Positions 15,008 through 28,900 of a stretch of 64,000 bases of DNA are shown here, piece by piece. The DNA is from Pardosa pseudoannulata (lineage: Eukaryota > Arthropoda > Arachnida > Araneae > Lycosidae), in NCBI GenBank assembly GCA_032207245.1, contig CM063502.1, forward strand, positions 47,281,404-47,345,403, in the 5' to 3' direction. How positions within the stretch are numbered: the stretch's first letter is position 1; the number at the start of each line of letters is the position of its first letter. The notes beneath the pieces were generated by a model. The model was not told the DNA's origin. It did no database searches and saw only the letters and a program-made list of their open reading frames with translations. The translations under genes were made by a program, and so were the position numbers.

Positions 15008-18000
15008 TCAAGAAATGTTGCTCCGTAGGTTACTAAAAACATAATTGGTTCCATGTAAGATCGGGTTTATAACACTATGGTAAAAATCTCATCAAAATAT
15101 CGCGAAAATCTTAAAAGTCTCCAAAAGAGAATATATATCACAACTGTATTACTTTTATAAAAAATAAAATTTCCGGTGTAATGATAAAGTTCTGAAGTTA
15201 ACTATACTTAACATTATAGCTAATTAATTTTTATATGTACATTATATTATAAATGTAAAAATTGCAGGAAAATCTCAAATAAATTTAAAATTACAAGCAA
15301 AATGACAGGTGGCTTCGTCAATAAGAAAAAGTCTTCATGATTTTCATCAAAAGATAAAAGAATTGACATTTTGAAAGGTTTTAAATATTATCTTTGTTAA
15401 ACCTACACTGCACTATTTTCTCATTTACAACTATATTTTTTCATACACATATTTATGCCTAGACAATGTTTTAATATTTAAAAAATATTTTTTTAATTTT
15501 TATTATTTTTAACGAAAAATTGTGTTTAATGCATATATATATTAATTCAATATCAGTTATAAATACCCATGATAAATATATGAAAAATATTGCTCTAAAT
15601 TTGAAATTAAATACTTTGTTTAACTAAGGAAACAATTCCTTAGTTTAAATGTTAAAAAACACAAGCAAAGTTTAATATAGAAATAAAGCAAAATAAACAT
15701 GTGAAACACGCAAATAAAGTTAGTTCTCAAAGATATAATACTTAATTATTCCCATCTAGAGAAGAAAATCAGAATGATGTGGACAACAGTTTTGATTAGT
15801 ATATAAACCAATGTAAAATAAGTGAAATTTCTTTTTCCATCGATAAAGAAGATATAGTAGATATAGTTTGAAACTCTAGTTGGTTCATACAATATACGTC
15901 ACTGTAAATGGATTAGTTATAGGCGAGTAAATTAAAAAATGACGAAATCAATTTCCCGAAATTTTCCAAATCCTTTGATACCGTACTCGAATATCATGGA
16001 TCCATGGATACCACTAAATGAATCCGTGTACACCAGTACCAGCTACTTGTTGGATAATATTAGCCATTATCGCATTTCGCGTGGTTTTAAAAGAATATTA
16101 AATCATCTTATCTTACTATTTCATTGTGGTTTACTGATGGATACTCTTTATTTTAAATACTTTCCTTTAATGCACTTAACCCTTTATATATAAATATGTC
16201 TTTTTAGTTTAGCATCAATTTTTCCAATTATTTGGAAATATAAGCCAATTAGTGTATCAATGGGGAAATAATAGCATTGAAATATGATTACATGGTACAT
16301 ATAAATATTTACAAAATGATTAATAATGAAACATCTGAAATAACAACAATACATAAGTAAGAAAAATAGAACCAAATATGTTTAATTTTAGAAAAAAGAA
16401 TTATAATATTCTACACATATAGGTAGGAATAAACAAACTTAGTCATAACTTATTTTGGAACATTTATATTCCTATTCTAAGAAATAAAATTTAAGTGTAA
16501 TTTAATATAAAATACATCATAAACGAAAGATTATCTCCCAAAATGAAAAGTTAATATTTGTAAAATTTAAAAAAGAATCAAATTTATCTGCATTAAGTTA
16601 TGTAATAAGAACAAAAGCATATGAATAAAGCTATTTGATAAAATTCAGCCGTCAAATAATTTAAATGGGACATAATAACAATGACTTTCTTTAACCCATG
16701 ATTTAAGTGCACTTGAATTGTTATCACAAGAAAAAAAAAACTTTAGACCAGAAAAATTAACATTTTGTATGTTTTTGTTTAACCCCTTGCCTGTGCAAAT
16801 GGACCAAATTTGGAATCCCCGGCCTGAGTTCAGGCAGAAGAAAAATCGGTGTTTCGATTACATGAAGCCCGAATTCAGTTGTTCCAATGCATGCTATGTA
16901 ATTTACCATTTTTTCTATAAATGGTGATATTTTCCCGAGAAAAGTTCGGAAGTTTAGCGCTATTTATCGCCATTTGTCGGATACTGTAAAGGATTTGTGA
17001 AATTGAATTGAATCTAAGGGACATGGAATTCATGACATTGGATATCCATAATAATATTGTTGTATTAGTCTATTATATTTATCTTGAAAATTATGTCATT
17101 TGATTTATTTTATTATAATTGGAGCAAAAATTACTGTAATCCATTACTATTTGCCATGTATGTGAAAATATTAAATATAGTAGTTGTGCCGTTTAAAATT
17201 TTGTATTCTTTTAATAATCTATTTTTTACATTTTGATGATAATAACGAAAAAAATTAAAGAGAAAATTTTTCCATTTATGCACCTTTTTCTCAACTATAT
17301 TCCACAGGTAATTGGTTATTAACTCTGTTAATTAAGATCCAACAAAAATGAGGATTGCGAAATGAGTTCATAATTTTCCAAAAACAGTATATACCTCTCT
17401 TGACCCCAAACTCCTAGCTGTTTTAGAGGAGATGAGGTTACGCACGTTTACGACGTGAATAGATTTTAATATAAGTAAGGTAATTTTTATTATTTGCTAA
17501 AAGAGTATCGTATTTCTTTTAATATTCTGCTGAGCATTGGCAAATATTTTATTTTTCCGCTTTCACATGCATTTTCTTTCTTTGGGCTCATTCGTGTTAA
17601 ATCTTATCAAATGATGTAACAAAACTTCCCATTTCACTTAAAAATCAGCCCTAACACAATATTTTAAACTTTGCTAATATTTATTTGAATGTTTTAAATA
17701 TAACAATTTTATCAGTTGTTAAAAAAATATTACATTGGAAATTCTGAAGTGCAGTTGCAAATATTTATTTTCCCATTTTTTAGTAACCTTTCCTTTCCCA
17801 GGCACATTTATATTAAATCCAAACAAATAGTATTAAAATTTCTGTAAAATCAGAGCTATTTCATATTCTAATTTATTAGTAGTTATTTCAATATTTTTAT
17901 GGAATAATAATGTAAATACAACTGGATTATTCAATAATTTTTCTTTGCTGAACTATAAAACTGCATCTTTCGGAACAGATGTAGTTTCGTGAAAAGATTT

Positions 18001-20129
18001 TTTTTCAGAATCTTGGGATTCACCCTAAAGAGAAAATTTTTCTTTCAATCGAAACTTGAAGCTTCTCTTGTCTGCATCTTATTCAGACTCGACTGTATAA
18101 AAGACATAAAATATAACTGAATTCTGAATGTCTTATGATGTTGTTTTTTTTAGACTTGGAACTTACCTTGCAAATGTTAATCATTTTACCTTACTTCACG
18201 TTTACCAGTTGCAGTACAGATATATGATATACATTCCTCTTGTTCAGTAGAAAAGTCTATTTTCCAGTAAGTCTTGGATAGGTAGCAAGATCATACACCC
18301 GAAAAAACCTGGTAGTCTACGAACGAAACTTTGTACTTTTCTAACAAACATAGGGCTAATAAATATAAGAGTATATATGTGTGTATGCGTGTAACACATC
18401 CAAACTTAATGCCCCTAAAGTTTATAAGTTCTCCCAATACACGTTCTACTTTTCTAAATCTTCTCTTTCCCAGCCACACAAATTAAAATCAAGTGCGTGT
18501 TTTTTTTCGCACTTCTCAAAACTTAAAAATGAATTAATTGCTGATCCTTTCTTCTGAATTTTAACCCAGCTGTCAATTCTACAAGGAAAAAGTGCTATAC
18601 CGTTGTATGAGATAATTCTGGAAGAATTCTCCCCGAATATTTTAACAAGCAAAAAAAAAAAAAAGCGCTGATTTAAAACACTTTTTGAGAGAAGTTATCC
18701 GCGGGATTTCCCTCTCAACATTTTAACAAATCATCTGACATATGTTTCTCCTTTGCCTGTGTAATATATGTCCTTGAGTAAATGAAAATATGAGTATTAG
18801 CAAGATGAAAATAAATGATTTTTGATAAGTATCTGTCTGGTCTTGTGTTTCAGTGACTTGCCTTCCACTACAAGACTCAATAAAGTTCAGTTCCCAAGCG
18901 AGCACTGGTGACTAAAAAATATGGAGTTTAGCTTTAAGTGTGTACGGTGAAGAATAATATTACCTTGTACACACACGCACACATACTCTCACATGTGGAA
19001 ACCCGAAAACACATTATCCCATATCCGTTTGAAGAGTAAAAATGTTACCAAAACGCATAAACAAATTGTATCAACTGTTGCGTATCGTCCTCGTCTTCTC
19101 TGCAACTGGAGCAGATGCGGTGGGGCTTTTAAGTATTACAAAAGGTTAAAAAAAATTCTGAGTGTAGCGTAATATATCAACAAAGTTTATTTACAAAAAT
19201 AAATTGAAAATAATAAAAATAATCAATTAAACTCCGATGATGATCTTGTTCTTTTGGGAAACTCCGGGAATTCTCTCATCTCTCAAGTCATGCACTAAAG
19301 TAGCTCTACGCTTCTTATAGCATCAACCCCAGAAAAGACACACAGAGCCTTTCTCACCAGTGGTTTATCGCAATTCTTCTGTCGTCGGCCGCTCCTGCTT
19401 CAAGGTTCAAACCTGGCAATGAAATTCTCTGGTATTCGAACTGACTCTGAAAATATAAATTTTTGGAAACTGTATGTGTTCTGTAATGTCACTGAGGTAC
19501 TTTAAGTAAAGTTTAAGGCATTATATTCACCAGAGGTAAGTATCTTCCCCAATATTATCGCTATTCAGTTCCTCAAAATGTCCCACATGCAGCTACAGAA
19601 ATAATTTTATATCTTTGGGACTAAAATCTGATAGGCTACCCTGATGCCTCCCTCTAGACAAACACATGTTGGGAGGAAGTGCATCAGAAGAACTTTACAA
19701 GAACCTTTAAATTTTAACAGAATATAAAATAAAAATCAAGAACACTGCAATATACAAAAAAAAAAAAAAAAAATTCGTGAAAAATCAATTAAATTTAATT
19801 CTTTAAAACAACTTTTGCCCAAGTATTTACTCAATACTATTTTGAAATGTTCTTTGATATATTAGATCCCATTTCTTTAAAAACAACACACAGATGTCTT
19901 TGGTAGACACAAAAAGAACATTAAAAAGAACTTTTACTCTTAAAAAATGCTACTTTATTTATTAGGAGACTCAAACTGGTTTTTTGTTTGAAATTACACT
20001 AATTTTGATTATGTGTTAGGTAATTTAGGATGAATCTTATAAAATCTATTTAATTAATTTCTAATGCTGATATTTTGAAAACTAACACAAAGTTAACTAA
20101 CAAAACACCAAAATTAGATTATCATAAGC
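15008..20129. other. Intergenic 5 kb, mostly featureless
   Basis: AT-rich with no recognised exon. A GC-richer patch at about 19,080-19,680 containing short runs such as GTCGTCGGCCGCTCC may be an old transposon fragment, but no ends, coding motif or family can be named. Small open frames at 15,939, 16,718, 18,291 and 18,446 have no supporting similarity. Confidence 0.4.
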
Positions 20130-21110
20130 AATTTGATGAAAAATAGAGGGGTACTTGCTGTATGCTCAAAACATGGACTCCAAGTAAGGTATACTGTAGT
20201 ATGCAAAGTTTGTAAAGTTGCTAAATTTCTTTCAGAAACACGATGGAGTGCTCACTATGTAACTCTTAAGCCTTTGTTTAAATGCTTTAAGAATATTACT
20301 GGCAGCATTGAATAAGTGTGTTGTGTTTCAGAAATGATTAATATTAGAGGAGCAGCTCTATGTGTCTAGGTGCATTCAATGTGTGATTTCTCGTTTTTGT
20401 GCTTTTACTGTTTGAAATAATGCCTTAAACGAAGTAAAAGGTATTAAAAAGTATTTGCAGATTCTTGGAATGAGCTTCGACAAATTTGTTATCCAGATCT
20501 AAAGTCTAAAGATCTTTTTTTAAAGAAAAAATTAACTTCGTAAAGAATCACTGCAATTTGCAAAAGACATGTGTAAAATGAGGGATATTTCCGTGGTAAG
20601 AAGAATTGTCAGGAGGAAGAAAGTTATGTACGGAGAGAAGGCTGTAGACGAGCCTCTGACTTTGGAGCAAGAATTAAAAGGACAATATTAAAGCGTATTA
20701 GCGTATATCCACAAGAAACTGATAAATACTACAGAGGTATGAAATGTATATCAGATCAATTTGCAGTCTTAGAACCTAACAGTCTGATCAAAACTGTGGA
20801 AACTGAATTTCTCAACTTTTTACAAGTTTGGCTGACAATTTTTATGAGCTTTCTACAGATGACATATTTCAGAAATTCCAAGTCTAAGATTGATGAATCC
20901 ACACCAGGAATACCCCCAAACTTTGCTACGTCACTGTTCTACAGTACTATGCCCAAAGGTTGTGGCAGAACTACATTTTATCCATACCTGCTTAAATACT
21001 AAATATTCCTAGGGAACATTAGACATTTTTATTTTTAGGAAGAATGCATTCCTATTAGAGAGTTCAGAGTCTTCCATTCAAATAGCTGAACCAATATAAC
21101 TCTGTTTCTT
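20130..21110 (+). pseudogene. Broken hAT-type transposase (zinc finger MYM-like)
   Basis: Several plus-strand frames in succession give fragments of one protein. LSETRWSAHYVTLKPLF at about 20,229-20,280 matches the D-TRW region of ZMYM1/TTF-type hAT transposase-like proteins. Further on, MKCISDQFAVLEPNSL (from 20,739) fits the family's R-M-x-x-I-S-D-x-F block. Stops and frameshifts separate them. No terminal repeats or target duplication were found. Family assignment rests on motif memory and is moderate; that it is decayed is clear. Confidence 0.55.
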
Positions 21111-22059
21111 TAACTTCCAAATCTAGGTTCGAAAATGTATAATGTTATTATTTTTTTTTTCGTGTAAAAGGGGGCAATTTTTAAACCATGACTCAATGAG
21201 GCTTTGAAGAAGATTAGGAAAACCCGAAAAGTATGAAAGCGGGACAGTTCAAACTAGTCAGCCTTTTACCTTTTGAATCGAGACTGCAAATATTTCTAAT
21301 CTTAAATGCAATCTACTGTAGAAATTTGGCAAAGTGAACCTATTTTAGTCCTTCTCGTGTGCTAAGATTTGCTACGCCTCTGACAGAAACTAAGTAAGCA
21401 AGACCTTTTCAAATTTTCCACTTATCTGGAATCTTTAACTTATCTAAAACTTTTTGTATGTACCTTTTTCTACTTTTCTTGTCAAAATTTAAATCAAAAG
21501 TTAATTAAATATCTCGGATTTTATTGAATACAGTATATTAAGTTAACCCTTTAAGAGCTAGATCACAAACTTGATAACGATTGTAAATACCTCTCTGTAT
21601 GCTCACCATAAGCAATCACGCTCATAAAAAATACGACACTGGTATTTTACTTAAATTCATTCCATATCTTTATAGCATATGGATAATATTTGCGATGTAA
21701 ACATAAATTTCAAATTATTTTACGGGGTGTTAGTTTTTAAATGAGCCAAACTTGTGTTCATATATTAAGGACTAAATAAAAGAGAAACAATAAATTTGCT
21801 AATTATACTTATTAATTTTCTGAAAACAAATAATGTTAAATTTACAATATTTCCAGATCTCAAAGTAATAATAATAGTAATACTCATTCCGATTTCATCT
21901 TCTGGTTATAATCATGACATTTCATAATATTACCTGATTTTCTAAAAGATGTGAATTTAATTTGTTCACATTTCAATGAAATTATAATTTTAATAAAAAT
22001 TTGGTAATAATAAATATGAATTATGTAATAATAATCATGCGCGTCAGATAAGACATACG
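21111..22059. other. AT-rich DNA upstream of the Rab7 gene
   Basis: No exon or repeat is recognised. Distal promoter elements could be here but none stands out. Confidence 0.4.
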
Positions 22060-22330
22060 TAAGAAGCAGTACTGTACATTGTTGATCGGTGACGTAAAAC
22101 AGTAACCCGTGATTTGGTAAATAGCGTTAGGATAGTTTGGGTTGGAGTCCGTCAATCGCCATTTTCTCGTTGTTGAGTGCGATGTCACTGCTGTTTAAAT
22201 AAAGAGAAATTCTAGTTTGTTAATTGTCTTGTGCTTAGAAATTTAGTTTACTCGTTTTGTAAACGATTTTAGCTTTTGTACATTTCGTAGTTTTTTGTTA
22301 AATAGATTCATTTGTGTGATTCAGTAGAAG
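22060..22330 (+). promoter_or_regulatory. Probable Rab7 promoter and non-coding first exon
   Basis: This stretch is richer in CG dinucleotides than its surroundings and contains a YY1/Pho-type TCGCCATTTTC at 22,157-22,167. It ends at a strong donor (TAGAAG, then GTAAGT) at 22,330/22,331. The first coding exon at 24,878 has an acceptor directly before the 7-base leader preceding ATG, so an upstream non-coding exon is required. This is the best candidate; the start point is not defined. Confidence 0.5.
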
Positions 22331-24877
22331 GTAAGTAACAAAGAACGATATTTCATTCTTCTTAAAAATTCTATTTTAAAATATTTTGTAAATATTTTAA
22401 GCTTTTAATTTCATTTTGTACGAGATGATAATTTTACCTTCAAAGTTTTCTTGTATGTTGTATCGTGCCTTAGATTGGTTTTGTAGGCGTTAACTGAAAA
22501 CAGCTGAGGACACAAAATCTCGTGAAATGTCATGTTATTGTGATTCCTGTTATTGTAGTGTTACTGCGTATGAATCATAGCTTCATTGTTTTAAATAATC
22601 GATTTAGTTAATGATTGTTAGATTAGTTTTTATGCATTAAAAATTTTACAATCACTTTCGTTTACGAGAAACGTGCAATTTAAACATTTGATCATTATAA
22701 AGTATGTTAGATTTCACTTAATGTTGATTAGGTATTCTCCATATTTAAAAGATATTCCCTCATTTATTTAAAAGTATTTTATATATTAGCCAATTTAAGA
22801 CACTATTGTACATTCATGTTTTTACAAACTAAGGAATTATTTCAGTTTACTTAGACTTCCGTCGTGAATTTTTACGTATTGTAGTTGTTATTCAGCGACT
22901 AATTGTATTGAGGTTACGTGTGATTTATGTATTCCGTTTGGTTGTAAGTGTTGTGGGGTATTTTTGTGTAGCTACATTTGTGTTCTATTTCAGTTTTGTG
23001 CTTCGTTTTTTACGGTAATTCGGGTTGCCAAAGGTTTGTAGGTATAACGTAATTATTTTCCTGGTTGTTTAACTCAAACTATGGGCTGAAACGTGCATTT
23101 ATATTTGCTCTTAACTATTTGCAGGAATTTCCGTATTTCATCAAAAGTTTTTAGACTGTTCAATCTAAAATGCATAACTTACTCACTTAAATTCTGAATT
23201 TTATTTGCTGTAAATTTTGTACAGTGAATTGGATTTCATTTTTAAACATCTTAACTGCCATACAATAATAAATTTTATCCTGATTGGGATATATTCTAGT
23301 GATCACAATTCAAAATTAACTTAATGCAACTTCTACCAAATTTTGAATGGTATGCTTTGTTCAAAGTAAAGGTATTTTTTCTTTTGTTTTGTCATTCCTT
23401 TATTTTTACCACTTTATTTTTTAACAAACTGTCATTCTAAGATTTCAAGTGTTATTTAACCCCCCTATTATCATTTATCAGAGTATTTCTGTACAAGACT
23501 TTTCACTCATTCACAATATTTTCTTTATTGTGGCCAAAATATTTGTGAATTACAAAATTTATTTCAAATTTTTAATACTTTTAAATCTATGTATTTGATT
23601 GCTATTGTGTTTACTTTAACCAAATTTTATGTTGTATATTATACACACATACATATATAAATACATTTAAAGCACTGAGTTATCTCACGATAATTTTTTT
23701 GTCGGCTTTGAAGATTGATTTTACTAGTAATAGAAACAACAAGAAAGCTTATTTAATGAGTTGATTTGATTCCGTATTGATGCAATAAACTGCAGGTCAT
23801 TGAATTCTTATTTATTTTAAAAAATAAAAAGGTTTAACTTTGAAACTTGTAAACATAGTCAAACTTTCTACTTCTATATATTGTTAAATGGTGGTGTAGG
23901 TTATTAATAAAATATACTTTAAGTACTAAATGGTCTGAATTACATATTTTATATGCATGAATAATTGTAGTATTCTGTTTTAAAGAGTATACTTAAATGT
24001 ACTGCAATAAATTTTTTGTTCTTTGTTGTTTAAGCTTATATTCATGACCTAGATCAGTTTCAAACTGTGTACTGCAAAACGTTTCTGAGTGTTTCATTAA
24101 AAAGTAGAACATGTTTAAGATGAAAAATATTTTTATCAAACATATTTTAAAAGTTTAAAATTAAAGATACATTTCTATGCACAATATAGGATGAAAAAGA
24201 TTATCTATTAATGCCATTTTATGTTTGCAGTTTATAAGAAATTAGATTATAAATCATTTATCAACAGATGAAATATTTGACCTAATATTAGGTAGTCTAC
24301 TGTCAATATACCAGTTTCTTGATCACTAGTCTTCAAAACAAATTTACATAAAAAGCAAGCAGAGCAAGATATTTATTTACAACTATTTGAAATAAAGCCA
24401 GCATCTGATTATGCAAAGCATTGGACTCTCACTTCTCATAAAATTTGTTTCTTACTAAACAAAGTAAAATTGTGGGGCAAATATTCATTTAAAATGAATA
24501 AAATTTTGGGTATGCAATATTTGACTTAAACTTATTTTTTTATTTGAATATAAATTTAATACAATCCTACCATATATATATTTTTTTAGTATCTTAAATG
24601 TTGAAATTGACCTGGAGTATTGCTGAGATTAATATTGTGCAGTATAAGTATATTGATTGTTAGTAAACAGAAACAAGTTTTTTAATATAATCTGATAGGG
24701 ATATTAATCATCAATATGAATGTTTGTTTTGAGGAATTTTTAAGAACTTTTTAGTGTTTTAGAAAAGTGTTTTCATTATAAATTGCTCATTCAAATAATT
24801 AAAAACCTGTCTTAAATTTTTATAGTTATATGTATTGTCATACGACTGAAATTGAGTTTTCATATTTTTAATTTTAG
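22331..24877 (+). other. Rab7 5'-UTR intron (inferred)
   Basis: AT-rich, 2.5 kb, with no recognised exon or repeat. Its boundary is inferred from donor and acceptor consensus. Confidence 0.45.
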
Positions 24878-24884
24878 GTTAATA

Positions 24885-24937
24885 ATGGCTTCTAGAAAGA
24901 AAGTATTACTAAAAGTTATAATTCTTGGTGACAGTGG
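24885..24937 (+). CDS. Rab7: Rab7 coding exon 1
   Basis: The exon itself begins at 24,878 after ATTTTAG; ATG at 24,885 in AATAATGG context. It encodes the first 17 residues and two bases of Gly18 inside the P-loop, then donor GTAAGT. Confidence 0.94.
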
Positions 24938-25860
24938 GTAAGTACATTTTTTTTCTAAATCAGCTTCATTTATAGAGTAATGTAGATTTAAAATATTTGA
25001 ATTTTCTTCTGTTCCAGGGTAGGTAAAACTAGCCTTATGAACCAGTATGTCAATAAGAAATTCAGTAATGCTTACAAAGCAACCATTGGTGCCGACTTTT
25101 TGACAAGGGAGGTCATTGTTGACGATAAATTAATAACACTCCAGGTAAATGTTTATTTCTGTCAACTTTAAATTACCTAATCTTTTCAAACATGTCATAA
25201 AAATACTTGTCACTTTTACTGTAAAGTTAGGTCTCATTCATATTGATGCATTTGAATAACGGACTAGTATTGTTTTAATAATTTAATAATATTCTGTCGT
25301 GTTTCTTACTAATAGCATGAGGAAATTCAGTTATAAAATATTTTGGATCTATGAGTTGTTTTACCATCTGATGGAAAAGTTTTGTTTGGTGGTTCAGAAG
25401 CATTTTTAAGATATTTAGTCTAGAATTTTTCAGTGAAAAAATTTAAAACCATTCAGTATTTGCTTTTTTTCCCCCCTACAGTTTTCAATGAAGTCACAGA
25501 TTTTTTAAGAGATGAAATGGATAGCAATTTTACTAGCTATTAAATATTTGGAACTTTCTTTTCTGTTGGATTGTATATTTTCTTGTAAACTTTTAGATGT
25601 ACCTTGTATTTATAATCTAACAGAACTTGTATGGCACAGCATATCCCCTGAGGATTTTATGCCAAAAAACAAAATAAATAAATTTCTGTTGGATGTCTAC
25701 ATATTTTGGTACCAGACATGGCAGGCTATTTGGTACTAAAATTGTCATATTTTATCCTGGATATAATACTAAAATAAACTTTTGTTTATATCTTTCTGAA
25801 TTTACAAAATGTTTTACATTTAAAAAGATGCGTCAAAACTTAATGTATAGTCTGTCTGTT

Positions 25861-25904
<44 letters not shown>

Positions 25905-28900
25905 AATAACACAACACAGAAAAAAGAATAAAATTCTCTTTTCATTACTTGTACTATGCCGTTGTGAGAGAACTTCATATTTAACAATTTATTAATACAT
26001 TGCTGTTGACTAGTAATTTTTCAAAATGATACATTTAGTTTGCCAACATACATATGTATATTTTTAAAAGTATATGGTTTTAATTCTTATGTCACTTTTA
26101 GTTCTATTCTGAGTTAAGTAACTGGAGATTGATAGATAAAATGGATTTCTGAAAGAATGTAGGAACATATCTGAGAGAGCCAGCCCTCTTTTGTTACATC
26201 TGGACAACCATTTTAAAGGAAGGCCTGACTTCCAGCTGCAGAAATTTACTGTAGGAAGATGCTAGCTTTCTTCAGTGAGTTTAAAAGATTCCAAAAACAC
26301 AAATTCTCAGGAAATGGAGATGACCAGTCTGGTGTTATTCTTCCTCTCTTCGTGCATTCTAATAGCTTGACACAACACAATTGAAATAATTTTGGAGCAA
26401 TGTACATGCCAATATGCTTATTGTTTGTAAATCCTCCAAAATTATATGTAGCACAAAAAAGCGAGTCAATCATCCCAGGTCAGGCAGTTGGGTTCATGTT
26501 TAGAATAACTAATATTTTAGAAAAATGTCTTGGAGACATTTCTTAATATTAAATTTAATTCGACTCCTTTCCTCCCCCTTTTAAAACAACTACCAAAAAA
26601 AAAAAAAAGGCAGGGCTATGACAGATTTAGCAGTACTGAGGATATACCAATGAGGTCTAAATGCTCCTGTATTAATTTCTGAAAATGATCAAATTATGGT
26701 TTGTATTAAACTCTAAATATATTTCAAATTGAATTTATGTGCACCTGCATTTTGGACAGTGTACAATGCTTGGTATACTGTCTGTAGAAGGCTTTAAATT
26801 TTTTCTCCAGGATAATTATAGAATCTCCCCCCCCCTTTTTTTTTTTTTTTGCTTTATTCTAATTTAACTATAAATTAAAATAGTTACTGAAGGAAAATGC
26901 TTGAGTTTTTTTTTTTCTCTTTCGCCTTAGTTTATTAATATGTGATTTGTATATACATTAGTATTCATTTAGTGTCAGAGCAGCAGCATGCTAAGTAACT
27001 CTAATCAGACACCACAGTGCTCTTTTTTTTTTCTAGAAATCACTCCTTTTTTCACGGCATTCCTCTTTTTTTTTTCGCCTATTCCTGCCTTTTATTCCTT
27101 TTTTTCTTTGGGCCAGTCACTCCTTTTATTTGTTTTTTCTTTCTCAACATTTACGGAGTTATGTAACGGCAGAACGGATAGCACACATCTTTTCCATGTT
27201 TTGATGGTATCTTTGTTTTTCTAATATTTTCTTTCTGTGAGATATTTACTATTCTACCCCCCCCCAAAAAAAAAGTGTTAGGCTATTTATTGGCGGTGCA
27301 GGTGTTTGAAAGTTAGCGAATAACATTCAAAGTGTCAAAATTGAAAGGGGACCCGAATTTTGTCGAATGTAGTGTCGAGAAATCTGTTTAACCCATTTCT
27401 GAACCCAAGAGGGGAGAAAAGAAGCGTTACTCCGAGCCTGTGCGCTTAAAAATGGACTGACGTATCGAATATTGAATTCAGGCATGATTCTGGTCCAAAA
27501 TTTTTTGTGGGTATCTTCAAAAAACAAATTTTTTTCAGAAATAAATAAAAAGGATTGAAGGTTTTTGGAGAAAAACCTTTTTCTGGATTTTGGTTTCGGA
27601 AAATGCACATTTTTTAATAGATCATTATAGTTAGTACTGCGATCATAATATGGGGCTCTCATACGGTAGATGTATGATTTAACAACCTACATACTTTCTT
27701 TATAGATAACCCACAAACGCACGTGCATGTAAACCTATCATAATACTGTTTCATATATATTGATATATTTTTAATATTGCGGTAACAGTATTAGGATTTT
27801 AATCCCTCCTATAGTTATTTCTAACGATACTTCATCTTAATGACTGAATTTTTGTGCTGTGTGTGTGTGAGAAAATGACACTGTTGCAAATAACTTATGG
27901 AATTTTGGATATGCATGGAAGTTAATTATTGTTGAAAAATCCACATCTTTTTTTGTTAAGTTTCGCATGTGTAGTGAAGTTGATGAAAAAATTTTCTAAT
28001 GAAAAATCTTAACTTTTAACGGCAATTACGATAAAAATCAGCCCTCTCAACTGAATCGGTAGTATGCTGCTACGGGTTCGAATCCCGCTGCTTTGTTTGC
28101 AGCCGTTCAGAATCGTAGTAATTAAGTAGTAAATTCCGATGTCTTTAGCCGTCGGGTAACATGAAAGTAAACTCTAGCGCCCTCAGAACAAACTAAATTG
28201 TTACAAATCTGTTAGTTTAAAGTAGAATTCGAACCCACTGGCTCAGATACCGAAAGAAAGCCCATCCTAAAATGCGCATTTATATTATTAGATTTTTTTT
28301 AAAAATTAGGATATTTGAGAAACTTCTGATTTGAATCCGTTTTGAACATTTTTTGATTAGGAGATTCGAGTAATTGTTTATATTAATAAAAACTATTTAG
28401 CTTCTTGTATATTTCATACTTAGGTACTTGTTTTTTGCATTATGTAAATCAAATAAATATTTTTAAATTGTTCTTTACTTTCCGTGTTTCTTTCTTCATT
28501 TTTATCCTCCATTTTTTAACTTCTGTGTCTGCTACTTTTATTAAATTATTGAAATTATCCATTTAAAAAAATTAGATTTATACTGTATTTTTTAAACATT
28601 AAATGTAAATCAATGTAAGAAAAATTAATAGAATTTTACAGACAAGTTAATAACAAATTTTATGGTTAAAAAGTTTTCAAGTTCTGTTTAGAAGTGCATT
28701 TTTTAAAAGCTTTGCCATTTGAAACGGCTTTTAAATTATAGATGTACTGTTGAAATCCCTATTTTAATAAACCTGCTTATAACAAATGAAACATTTGATC
28801 TCATAATTTTCCTTTTGTTTACAATGCTAATTTATCCATTAATGGTGAATCTCCATTTTATACATTTATAGTGAATCTTAGGAATGAGGTAGAAGGATCC

